A stretch of 64,000 nt of DNA from Akkermansiaceae bacterium (GTDB lineage Bacteria > Verrucomicrobiota > Verrucomicrobiia > Verrucomicrobiales > Akkermansiaceae), in the NCBI GenBank assembly GCA_905182475.1, contig CAJJBR010000045.1, forward strand, positions 62,001 to 126,000. Reading direction: 5' to 3'. A program made the position numbers and the translations under genes. Shown here one piece after another: positions 1 to 7,189 of the stretch (the first letter of the stretch is position 1; the number at the start of each line of letters is the position of its first letter). Below the pieces are notes generated by a model, which saw only the letters and a program-made list of their open reading frames with translations, was not told the origin of the DNA and did no database searches.

Positions 1-264
1 ATTTCTGCGGGTGCTTCTGAATGGGTATCCATAGATAAAATAATTCTTTGCAGAAACTACGAGGCATGTCGGGTTTGTCGAGAAGGGATGCCGAGTAAGA
101 GGAAACTAGTGTTTGTGAATCGAGTTTTCATAAAAAATCGGGGTTTGAATGATATTTTTTTCCATTTCCGGCTTGCCAGTGTTCGGGCTTCTGCTAAATC
201 ACCCGCCCTGCGGGGCTTCCGGAAAGTTACGGATCGCCTCGCTTCACGTGAACTCCCGCAACAA
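1..264. other. 5' region upstream of rpsM, no gene seen
   Basis: I see no supported gene here. The rpsM reading frame happens to be open from the first base, but the translation upstream of the S13 start matches nothing I recognise, including L36, which often sits at this position. The stretch before base 200 is AT-rich and may hold a promoter or leader for the ribosomal-protein operon; no clear -35/-10 pair can be defended. Confidence 0.4.
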
Positions 265-633
265 ATGGCACGCATTCTAGGCATCGAAATCCCCAACGAG
301 AAGCGCATCGAAGCTTCTCTTACTTACATGTTCGGCATCGGCAGCTCTTCAGCTAGTCGCATTCTCGAACACGCCGGCATTGATCCGGATATCCGCACCG
401 GTCAACTTACTGAAGACCAGCTCGTCAAGATCTCGCAAGTGATCCAAGCCGAGTCCATCATGGTCGAAGGCGATCTCCGCCGTGAACGCGCTTCCCAGTT
501 GAAGCGCCTCACTTCCATCAACTGCTATCGCGGTATCCGCCACAAGCGCGGCCTTCCCGTCCGAGGCCAACGCACACGCACCAACGCTCGTACCCGCAAG
601 GGCAAGAAGAAGACCGTTGGCGTTAAGAAGTAA
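265..633 (+). CDS. rpsM: 30S ribosomal protein S13
   Basis: S13 sits in the head of the small ribosomal subunit and contacts the P-site tRNA and S19. The 122-residue product starts [14 protein letters not shown], has the helix-two-turn-helix [12 protein letters not shown] at about residues 23-34, and the hallmark basic tail with [10 protein letters not shown] at 95-104 followed by TRKGKKK. The frame is open further upstream, but the family N-terminus begins exactly at the ATG at 265, and the 122-residue length is normal for S13. It is followed 62 bases later by rpsK and then rpsD, the usual alpha-operon order; rpoA and rplQ do not follow. Confidence 0.97.
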   Translation: MARILGIEIPNEKRIEASLTYMFGIGSSSASRILEHAGIDPDIRTGQLTEDQLVKISQVIQAESIMVEGDLRRERASQLKRLTSINCYRGIRHKRGLPVRGQRTRTNARTRKGKKKTVGVKK

Positions 634-695
634 CAAGCGAGTTACGGAGTAACATTTTAGGGAGAGTTTGAAGCTTTCCTTACAGATCCAGACAT

Positions 696-1385
696 ATGTC
701 CGAAGAAACAAACAAAACAGAAGCTGAAGAAGTAGCGGTTCCCGCTGCCGAGGCCAAACCCGAAACCCCTGCCGCCGCTCCAGAAGCAAAGCAGGAACAA
801 GAATCCGCAAAGACGGATGAAGCATCCGCAAAAACGGATACCACATCCGCAAAAACGGATGAAGCACCTGCCACCAAGGCAGATGATGCGAAGAAAGCCG
901 CTCCTGCTGGTGAAGCACCTGCGGCTCCCGCCCTCAATCCAGATGGCACCCCGAAGAAAGAGCAGAAGAAGGATATCTTCGCTGAAATCGGTGGTGGCGA
1001 GGAAGAGATCAAGATCCACAAGGCGAAAGGTTCGAAGAACATCGCTCGCGGTATCGTTCACGTGACGGCTACGTTCAACAACACACTTGTCAGTGTGACT
1101 GATCCGAGCGGCAACTCCATCGGCTGGTCGAGCGCCGGCAAGATGGGCTTCAAAGGTTCCCGGAAAAGTACGGCATACGCCGCGCAGGTTGTTTCTCAAG
1201 ACGCATGCCGCCAAGGTATGGGTCACGGCTTAAAAGAAGTCGACGTCCGCGTTAAAGGTCCCGGCTCCGGCCGTGAAGCTGCAGTCCGTGCCGTCCAAGG
1301 TCTCGGACTCGACATTCTCTCGATCCGCGACGTCACCCCGATCCCGCACAACGGTTGCCGCCCTAAGAAAGCTCGCCGCGTTTAA
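696..1385 (+). CDS. rpsK: 30S ribosomal protein S11 with long N-terminal extension
   Basis: S11 is a platform protein of the 30S subunit. Residues about 110-229 are a complete S11 core ([20 protein letters not shown], the GRKST-like segment [11 protein letters not shown], and the C-terminal [16 protein letters not shown]). The first 110 residues are an extra low-complexity Ala/Glu/Lys/Pro segment, so the protein is 229 residues against about 130 in most bacteria. Three near-identical SAKTD(E/T)(A/T) units lie at about residues 37-57. There is no in-frame ATG between the extension and the core, so the long form appears to be the real product unless it is trimmed. Confidence 0.95.
   Translation: MSEETNKTEAEEVAVPAAEAKPETPAAAPEAKQEQESAKTDEASAKTDTTSAKTDEAPATKADDAKKAAPAGEAPAAPALNPDGTPKKEQKKDIFAEIGGGEEEIKIHKAKGSKNIARGIVHVTATFNNTLVSVTDPSGNSIGWSSAGKMGFKGSRKSTAYAAQVVSQDACRQGMGHGLKEVDVRVKGPGSGREAAVRAVQGLGLDILSIRDVTPIPHNGCRPKKARRV
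803..865 (+). repeat. three tandem 21-bp units inside rpsK
   Basis: Units start at 803, 824 and 845. Each contains the small inverted repeat ATCCGCAAA(A/G)ACGGAT, with 5-bp arms ATCCG/CGGAT, and each encodes SAKTD plus two residues. The repeat is in frame and lies wholly in the non-conserved extension of S11. Confidence 0.85.
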
Positions 1386-1419
1386 TCCAACATTTTAAAC
1401 ACTTAACTTTCCCAGACTC

Positions 1420-2031
1420 ATGGCACGTTATACAGGTCCCCGCACCAAAATCTCCCGCCGCTTCGGCGTAGCCCTTTTCGGCCCTTCCAAATCCTTGGAA
1501 CGCCGTAATTTCCCACCAGGCCAGCACGGTGTCCGTGCAGGTCGTAAGAAGAAGTCGGAATACTCCGTCGCTCTCGGTGAAAAGCAAAAGCTCCGTTTCC
1601 AATACGGTGTCCTCGAGAAGCAATTCCGCGGATACTACCAGGAAGCAGCCCGCCGCCGTGGTATCACCGGTGTCATCATGCTCCAGCTTCTTGAATGTCG
1701 CCTCGACAACATCTGCTTCCGCGCAGGCTTCGGCAATTCCCGCCAAGCCGCTCGCCAGATGGTTAACCACGGCCACGTTCTCGTGAACGGCACATGCGTT
1801 GATATCGCAAGCTATCAAGTGAAGCCGGGTGACAAGATCAAGGTTGGTGCAAAGCCATCTTCCCAGCAGCTTGCTCTGCGCATGCTCGATCTCACCCAAG
1901 CCGTTCCAGCATCGGACTGGCTCGAAGTGGAACGCGAGAAAATGGAATGCATCATGTCACGCATCCCTGAGCGTTCCGAGATCGACCCACAGGTCAACGA
2001 GCAGCTCATCGTCGAGCTCTACTCCCGCTAA
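1420..2031 (+). CDS. rpsD: 30S ribosomal protein S4
   Basis: S4 is a primary 16S rRNA-binding assembly protein. The 203-residue product has the family N-terminus MARYTGPRTKISRRFG, the GQHG motif at about residues 33-36, and the S4 RNA-binding domain near residues 92-155 (LECRLDNICFRAGF, RQAARQMVNHGHVLVNG, PGDKIKVG). The N-terminal region lacks the four-cysteine zinc site, so it is the C-minus form. It starts 34 bases after rpsK and is followed at once by an intrinsic terminator, so it is probably the last gene of this transcript. Confidence 0.97.
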   Translation: MARYTGPRTKISRRFGVALFGPSKSLERRNFPPGQHGVRAGRKKKSEYSVALGEKQKLRFQYGVLEKQFRGYYQEAARRRGITGVIMLQLLECRLDNICFRAGFGNSRQAARQMVNHGHVLVNGTCVDIASYQVKPGDKIKVGAKPSSQQLALRMLDLTQAVPASDWLEVEREKMECIMSRIPERSEIDPQVNEQLIVELYSR

Positions 2032-2051
2032 TCCGTTAGCACTGAGTTTTC

Positions 2052-2085
2052 AAAAAACGTCCGGAGGAAACTCCGGGCGTTTTTT
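2052..2085 (+). terminator. intrinsic terminator after rpsD
   Basis: A 15-bp stem with a GAAA tetraloop (AAAAAACGTCCGGAG, loop, CTCCGGGCGTTTTTT) begins 20 bases past the rpsD stop. The A-run and U-run make it potentially bidirectional, which fits the converging ABC transporter gene downstream. Confidence 0.92.
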
Positions 2086-2094
2086 ATGTAGTGG

Positions 2095-2147
2095 AGCGCG
2101 GACTTTAGTCCGCAGCCATACCCCATCTGCGGACTAAAGTCCGCGTT
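2095..2147. repeat. paired palindromic GCGGACT repeats
   Basis: Two inverted copies of a 16-bp palindrome (GCGGACTTTAGTCCGC at about 2098 and its counterpart GCGGACTAAAGTCCGC at 2128) face each other across 11 bases. The same unit recurs singly at 26399 and, with one change, at 36327. All copies lie between genes. Confidence 0.85.
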
Positions 2148-2149
2148 CC

Positions 2150-3877
2150 TCAGCGCTCCGTGAGGAAGGAGCGCTTGGAAAGTTCCGCATATTTCCCATC
2201 TCTCGCGAGAAGCTCGGAGTGGGTGCCTTGCTCGATGACTTGGCCTTTTTCGAGGACATAGATTCTGTCCGCGTTCTGGATGGTGGACAGCCTGTGGGCG
2301 ATGACGAATGCGGTGCGGTTTTCCATCAGGCGGTCTAGCGCTGCCTGGATCTGATGTTCGGTTTCCGAGTCGACAGAAGCAGTAGCCTCGTCCAGCAAGA
2401 GAATAGGCGCGTCTTTGAGAAGTGCTCGTGCGATGGAGAGACGCTGCTTTTCACCTCCTGAGAGTTTCACTCCGCGTTCACCGACATTGGTTTCAAGTCC
2501 TTCGTCGAGTTGGAGGACGAATTTGTCGCCGTTCGCAGCTGTAAGTGCTTTCCAAATTTCTTCATCTGTTGCACCGCGTTTCGCCAGTTCCAGGTTTTCG
2601 CGGACGCTGCCGTTGAAGAGAAATGGCTCCTGGGTGACGTAGGCGAGCTGGCTTCGGAGAGAGGTTTTATCGAGAACTCCGATCTCTTGTCCGTCTAACA
2701 GAATGCTTCCAGAGTCCTTTTCGTAAAAGCGGGCGAGTAGTGAAAGCACTGTCGTTTTTCCTGCGCCTGTCGTGCCGACGAGGGCGATGGTCTGGCCGGG
2801 CTCTGCACTGATCGATACACCGTGCAACGTTGGTTGATCCTGGTATCCGAAGGAAACGTCTTTGAACTCGACACGCCCCTTTACCAATCCTGAGATTATT
2901 TCCCCGCTGGTGGCGTTTGTTTCTTCATCGGCGTCGAGGATATCAAAGACCCGGTCTGCTGCGGCTCGTCCGGAAAGGAGCATCTGATTGAGGGAATTTA
3001 GGCGGTCGATGGGCTCGTAGAAAAGTGAAAGGAAAAGTAGGAAGGTGACGAATTCGCCCTCGGACAGTGAGCCGTTCATTACCTGCATACCGCCGACGCC
3101 TAGCACGAGAACGTAGCCGATCATCCGGGTGAACGACATTCCGGGCGAGTAGATCGCCCACCAGCGCATCATTCGCAGGGTTGCTTGGCGCAGATTTTCC
3201 GAGGAGCGATTGAATCGGGAATGCTCAACGGATTCAGCAGCGTAACTCTTAATTTGGCGGATGCCGGCGATGTTGTCGTGAAGAAGGGAATTTAAGTCGG
3301 AGGTCGCCTCGCGTTGGTTGCGGTAGCGGTCGCGCCCGTGGGTGGCATAATACCAAGCTCCAAACGCAAGAAAGGGTATTGGAGCCGTTGCCCAGCCGGC
3401 GACAAAGGGGTTGAGGATATAGAGATAGATTCCAATTCCGAGCACTTGCAGAATGGCGATTACGCCTTGCTCAATCCCATCGATCAGCACCCGCTCCATG
3501 TTGGTGACGTCCTCGACCACGCGCGTCATCACATCTCCCGTTCTACGCGTATCAAACCAGTTCAGTGGTAGAGTCTGGAGTTTTCCGTAGAGATCGGAAC
3601 GGATGTCGTAGATGACCTTCTGCTCAAAGTGATTGTTGATAAAAATCCGTGCACTATTCAATCCGTCCCGCGCGAGAAATGCCAATAGCGCCATGATCAC
3701 CCAGTATAAGAATTCCTTGTGCCTAGAAGGATCTTTGAGGATATTGTCGACTGAGTAACCCGTGATTGTCGGGAAAACAAATAGTGCCGCCGTCATGCCG
3801 ATGGCGCACAGGAGTTGTAGCGATGCCAGCTTTGGATAGCGTTTTAGATAGGAAAATACTCTGAGAATCGATTTCAT
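2150..3877 (-). CDS. MsbA-like ABC exporter, fused membrane and ATPase domains
   Basis: This is a 575-residue half-transporter of the ABCB/MsbA type, which works as a homodimer in the inner membrane and exports lipids, lipid A precursors, peptides or drugs. Residues 1-310 form the membrane domain with about six helices. The ATPase domain has Walker A GTTGAGKTT at 368-376, the Q-loop in VTQEPFLF, the signature LSGGEKQR at 472-479, Walker B ILLLDEA at 492-498 and the H-loop in IAHRLS. It converges on the ribosomal operon and is divergent from the coiled-coil operon. The substrate cannot be told from the sequence; a lipid-flippase role is inferred from family resemblance only. Confidence 0.88.
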   Translation of the reverse strand: MKSILRVFSYLKRYPKLASLQLLCAIGMTAALFVFPTITGYSVDNILKDPSRHKEFLYWVIMALLAFLARDGLNSARIFINNHFEQKVIYDIRSDLYGKLQTLPLNWFDTRRTGDVMTRVVEDVTNMERVLIDGIEQGVIAILQVLGIGIYLYILNPFVAGWATAPIPFLAFGAWYYATHGRDRYRNQREATSDLNSLLHDNIAGIRQIKSYAAESVEHSRFNRSSENLRQATLRMMRWWAIYSPGMSFTRMIGYVLVLGVGGMQVMNGSLSEGEFVTFLLFLSLFYEPIDRLNSLNQMLLSGRAAADRVFDILDADEETNATSGEIISGLVKGRVEFKDVSFGYQDQPTLHGVSISAEPGQTIALVGTTGAGKTTVLSLLARFYEKDSGSILLDGQEIGVLDKTSLRSQLAYVTQEPFLFNGSVRENLELAKRGATDEEIWKALTAANGDKFVLQLDEGLETNVGERGVKLSGGEKQRLSIARALLKDAPILLLDEATASVDSETEHQIQAALDRLMENRTAFVIAHRLSTIQNADRIYVLEKGQVIEQGTHSELLARDGKYAELSKRSFLTER

Positions 3878-4035
3878 CCGTGGGGCGGCACGCTTGTCGT
3901 GGGAGAGGGCTTTGTAAAGTCAAGCTTGTCCGGGATGAATCATTTTAAAATTTTAGTTACTTTGGCATTGCCGCGACCGAGCGAAACCCACTAGTCTGCT
4001 CACACACCCGGAATTTCCAGTTTCTACAAAACCCC

Positions 4036-4830
4036 ATGGCCAACATTTTAGGTATTTTCACAGCAATTATCCTCGGAGTTGCGGCATTCGTCGCGGCTAA
4101 AAACAAGACCCGTCTCGCCGATGAAATTGTGAACCGTGACACTGAGTTACAGAGTCTTTCAACAAGCCAAGATCTTCTATTGGCTGCACAAAAGGTACTG
4201 GCTCAACTTCCTATCGACCGTGCGGAAATCGATGCCCAGGCAGCAGCGAAAACGGAGGAGGAAACCAAGCTCAAAGAGTCCAACGACGCGACCAAATCGC
4301 AGATCGTAACGAAGAACGCGAAGATCTCTAACAACACGCAGGAGCTTGAGGAGAGAACTGAGAAACTTTCCAAGGCCGGCGACATTGCCGACCTTGCCGG
4401 TAAGATGACAACTATGAGTGAGGAACTCGGGGAGCTCGACCAGAGCATTGACGCTAACAAGGCAACTCTTGCAAACCTTATCAAGCAAAACATTTCAACC
4501 CTGTCCGACGCAACGACTCGGAAGAAGGAACTCGACAACTATAGCAAAGGGGAATCCCTCGCATCCCTCAAAACACGCATACGTAGCATTTATCCGGCAT
4601 GGGGATTTGTTACCCTTGCGGACGGAAATAACGGCGGAGTTCTTGCTAACTCAATTCTCAATGTCGTCCGCGGAGACGAGACCGTTGCTCGCTTGCTTGT
4701 CACCGCTGTTGAAAGCAGAAGCGCTACCGCCACCATCATCCCCGATTCAGTCGGTGAGGACGTAGTTCTTATGGTCGGTGATCGGGTTGTTCCCGGTTCC
4801 AAGGATGAGAAGAAAAAAGCCAGCAACTAA
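4036..4830 (+). CDS. membrane-anchored coiled-coil protein, paralogue 1
   Basis: I do not recognise a named family. The 264-residue protein has one N-terminal membrane segment (residues 3-20, ILGIFTAIILGVAAFVAA), a long acidic/basic coiled-coil region at about 25-185 (repeated Glu/Lys with heptad-like Leu/Ile), and a compact beta-rich C-terminal domain from about 190 (AWGFVTLADGNNGG to MVGDRVVPG). The C-terminal pattern, a Gly-rich turn, VxRG, then a closing GDRV, resembles the beta-barrels of MreC-like proteins. The next gene encodes a paralogue with the same three-part layout and starts 39 bases downstream, so they are probably co-transcribed. Most of the chain is predicted to be outside the cytoplasmic membrane. 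Confidence 0.7.
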   Translation: MANILGIFTAIILGVAAFVAAKNKTRLADEIVNRDTELQSLSTSQDLLLAAQKVLAQLPIDRAEIDAQAAAKTEEETKLKESNDATKSQIVTKNAKISNNTQELEERTEKLSKAGDIADLAGKMTTMSEELGELDQSIDANKATLANLIKQNISTLSDATTRKKELDNYSKGESLASLKTRIRSIYPAWGFVTLADGNNGGVLANSILNVVRGDETVARLLVTAVESRSATATIIPDSVGEDVVLMVGDRVVPGSKDEKKKASN

Positions 4831-4869
4831 AGAATTACAGTTTTCTATAAAACACCTTTTTCAAAATCC

Positions 4870-5679
4870 ATGAAATTCATTTTCCCAATCCTCGCCATCC
4901 TCGTCTGTCTCGGCGCCGCATATTTCACATGGACTGAGTCCGAGAAATTCACCGACGTTCAGGACAAACGACTAGTAGCGATCAGCACGAACAAATCGGT
5001 GACTGCCAAGGCTGATGTTGCCGGCAAGAACATTGCCGACGAGAAAGATTTACTTGAGCAATCAAAAGACTCCCTCGCCCTCGTGACTCAAAGCGTCAGC
5101 GCACTTGCCTCCGATGCGGTTACCTTGAAGAGCGACCTTGCGAAACTCGATGTCGAGCTTGAGGGACAAAACGCGCAATTTGCCGAACTCGAAAAAGCAC
5201 TTAAGAAAGTTCAGGCGATCTTCGCCGCAATTGGCGAGGACGTGACCATGGAGACACTCCCTGTCAAAATTGCAGAGCTCGAAGAAGGCATTAAGGCCAA
5301 GCGCGCCAAAGTGGAAGATCTTGAGGCATTGATCGACGGTGCTAAAAGCAGTCTCGCCAGCAAGCAGGCCGACGTCAAAAGTCTTGTGAAGCGCAAAGGC
5401 GCTCGTAACAAGCGCATCGCCCGCAATGCAATGGAGGCACGAATCACAGCAGTCAACCAGGACTGGGGATTCCTTGTCATCGGTGCAGGTGCTAACTCCG
5501 GATTCACCCCGCAGACTACCCTTCTCGTAAAGCGTGACGGTCGCCTCATCGGCAAGGTCAACCCTTCCGCTATCGAGGCAACCCAGACAATCGCCGAGAT
5601 TGATCTCAAGAGTTTGTCTCCAGGCGTCCGCATCCAACGGGGCGATAGCGTGATCCTCGCTAAGCCTGCTAGCAACTAA
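4870..5679 (+). CDS. membrane-anchored coiled-coil protein, paralogue 2
   Basis: This 269-residue protein is the tandem paralogue of the preceding one: membrane segment at residues 3-20 (FIFPILAILVCLGAAYF), coiled coil at about 25-185, then a C-terminal beta-rich domain (DWGFLVIGAGANSGF, TTLLVKRDGRLIGKV, VRIQRGDSVI). The shared elements are the W-G-F motif after the coiled coil, the V-x-R-G/D turn, and a final GD-x-V. The two coiled coils differ in sequence, which would allow a hetero-oligomer. A small lipoprotein gene follows 56 bases later on the same strand. Function is unknown; an envelope scaffold or division role is a guess. Confidence 0.7.
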   Translation: MKFIFPILAILVCLGAAYFTWTESEKFTDVQDKRLVAISTNKSVTAKADVAGKNIADEKDLLEQSKDSLALVTQSVSALASDAVTLKSDLAKLDVELEGQNAQFAELEKALKKVQAIFAAIGEDVTMETLPVKIAELEEGIKAKRAKVEDLEALIDGAKSSLASKQADVKSLVKRKGARNKRIARNAMEARITAVNQDWGFLVIGAGANSGFTPQTTLLVKRDGRLIGKVNPSAIEATQTIAEIDLKSLSPGVRIQRGDSVILAKPASN

Positions 5680-5735
5680 TCAGTTGCATCCTGCTACTGC
5701 TTGCATTTGCTTCAAATCTCCGCTTCATTGAATCC

Positions 5736-5915
5736 ATGAAACGCCTCCTTTTATTCGCATTCATCTCCGCTGGTTTCTCATCCTGTGCTGATAAGGAATC
5801 CGCAAAACCGGTAGGCCCCACCTCCGAGACCAGTAAGATTCCTTGGAATACGCCGATTGCCGGACAAGGTGGCGGACAGTTCAGCGCATTGCCGCAGAAC
5901 CAATACCGCCGCTAA
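5736..5915 (+). CDS. small lipoprotein, 59 residues
   Basis: The reading frame [22 protein letters not shown] has a basic n-region, a hydrophobic core and a lipobox-like FSSC with the lipidation Cys at residue 17. The mature part is about 43 residues, rich in Gly/Pro/Gln, and ends NQYRR. It follows the two coiled-coil membrane proteins in the same direction and may belong to their operon. Its stop overlaps the stop of the convergent rlmH by three bases. The +2 residue after Cys is Ala-Asp, and the destination membrane is not certain. Found by reading the gap, as it is very short. Confidence 0.6.
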   Translation: MKRLLLFAFISAGFSSCADKESAKPVGPTSETSKIPWNTPIAGQGGGQFSALPQNQYRR

Positions 5916-6355
5916 TCCCGGTGATACGGGCTACCCGCCTTAATCGTGGCCAGCCTGTAGAGTTGTTCCAACAGGACGACTAGTGCCAACTCATGTTGCA
6001 TCGTCATGCTTGAAAGTGACAGGGTCATGTCACAAGATTTCCGCAAGGTAGCCGTGTGTCCGTCCGCCGCTCCGATTAAGAAGGCGACTGTTTTCACCTC
6101 TCCCGCCATTTCCAGATCATCGATACGTTCCGCCAGCTTGCGGGTGGTCGGGGTATCGCCCCTCTCATCAAGTGCGATTCTGTAGCAGCCTGTGGATGCA
6201 TCGAGAAGCCTGTCGGAAACGGCGTCCTTATCGCCAGCCTTCACGATTGCGAGTTCGTAGGATCCGTGTCTGCCCAGTCGCTTGAGATAATCTTCCACGG
6301 CCGTCTTGGCGTAGCCCAACGCTGGCTTTCCGGCCACGATCAATCGAAATCTCAT
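5912..6355 (-). CDS. rlmH: 23S rRNA (pseudouridine1915-N3)-methyltransferase
   Basis: RlmH is a SPOUT methyltransferase that modifies pseudouridine 1915 in helix 69 of 23S rRNA on assembled 70S ribosomes. The 147-residue product has the family signatures FLIGAADG (SAM-binding loop), [20 protein letters not shown] and the C-terminal [14 protein letters not shown] chose the ATG at 6355, which gives the standard [10 protein letters not shown] start; a longer frame would overlap the divergent methyltransferase gene. Length agrees with the family (about 155 residues). Confidence 0.93.
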   Translation of the reverse strand: MRFRLIVAGKPALGYAKTAVEDYLKRLGRHGSYELAIVKAGDKDAVSDRLLDASTGCYRIALDERGDTPTTRKLAERIDDLEMAGEVKTVAFLIGAADGHTATLRKSCDMTLSLSSMTMQHELALVVLLEQLYRLATIKAGSPYHRD

Positions 6356-6412
6356 GTGTGGAACCTTGCCCAAATCAATGTCCCGCTCCAGTCTCTTTTT
6401 ACAGACTAAATC

Positions 6413-7147
6413 ATGAGTGAAATTTACGAAAATCCTACCATTCTCGCGGAATATCTTCTTTTCCATTACGGCACTGCTGATGAGATCTTACCCACACTGG
6501 TTTCATGGCCTGCCGGGATGAAAGAAGCACTGGATTTTGCGGTGAGAACTCCTGCGCATTTTTCCAACGAAGGAGCGCAGCGTGGGCTCGATCTCGGTTG
6601 CGCCGTAGGGCGTTCGACCTATGAAATGTCCCGTAGTTGTAGCGAGGTTGTTGGGATGGATTTTTCCCATGCATTTATTGCTGCCGCAAAGCAACTGGGA
6701 GAAGGTCACAATGTTCCATACTCGCGCCGAGACGAAGGTCATGTTGAGACTCAGTTGAGCGGGGTTCTCCCGGATGGAGTATTTCCGAAAAGGGTTTCCT
6801 TTTTCCAAGGGGATGCGATGGATCTACCTTCAGATATTGGAACCTTCGACCGCGTCCATGCCGCGAACCTGCTTTGTCGCCTGGGTGATCCAGTGAAGCT
6901 CTTGGATCGTTTGCCTTCCTTGATCAATCCCGGTGGACAACTAATCCTTGCGACCCCTTGCACCTGGCTCGAAGGCTTCACCCCCTCTGATAAATGGCCA
7001 ACTGGGAGCACTCTTTCATGGTTGAAAGAACATCTGTTGGAAAGCTTTGAGCTGATTACAGAAAAAGACGAGCCGTTCCTGATACGCGAAACGTCCCGGA
7101 AATTTCAGTGGACGCGATCAATGCTCACGGTGTGGCGGAAGCGTTAG
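6413..7147 (+). CDS. stand-alone OvoA C-terminal-type methyltransferase
   Basis: This 244-residue class I SAM methyltransferase matches the C-terminal domain of OvoA, which N-methylates 4-mercaptohistidine in ovothiol biosynthesis. Visible signatures are YLLFHYG at about residues 14-20, the SAM motif [13 protein letters not shown] at 59-71, the acidic motif VVGMDFS, the GDAMDLP motif, [11 protein letters not shown], and [12 protein letters not shown]. OvoA normally begins with an iron-dependent sulfoxide synthase domain; that part is absent from this gene and from the neighbourhood. The gene may act with a distant synthase or on a related thiol-histidine. The family assignment rests on remembered motifs. 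Confidence 0.8.
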   Translation: MSEIYENPTILAEYLLFHYGTADEILPTLVSWPAGMKEALDFAVRTPAHFSNEGAQRGLDLGCAVGRSTYEMSRSCSEVVGMDFSHAFIAAAKQLGEGHNVPYSRRDEGHVETQLSGVLPDGVFPKRVSFFQGDAMDLPSDIGTFDRVHAANLLCRLGDPVKLLDRLPSLINPGGQLILATPCTWLEGFTPSDKWPTGSTLSWLKEHLLESFELITEKDEPFLIRETSRKFQWTRSMLTVWRKR

Positions 7148-7189
7148 CACGATATCGGGAAGGTTTTTTGTGACTACATTGGGGAAAGC

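Noticed and set aside
1..264. Open frame continuing upstream of rpsM, and a possible rpmJ (L36) before it
   Set aside because: The translation does not match L36 or any S13 N-terminus; the S13 family start is at 265.
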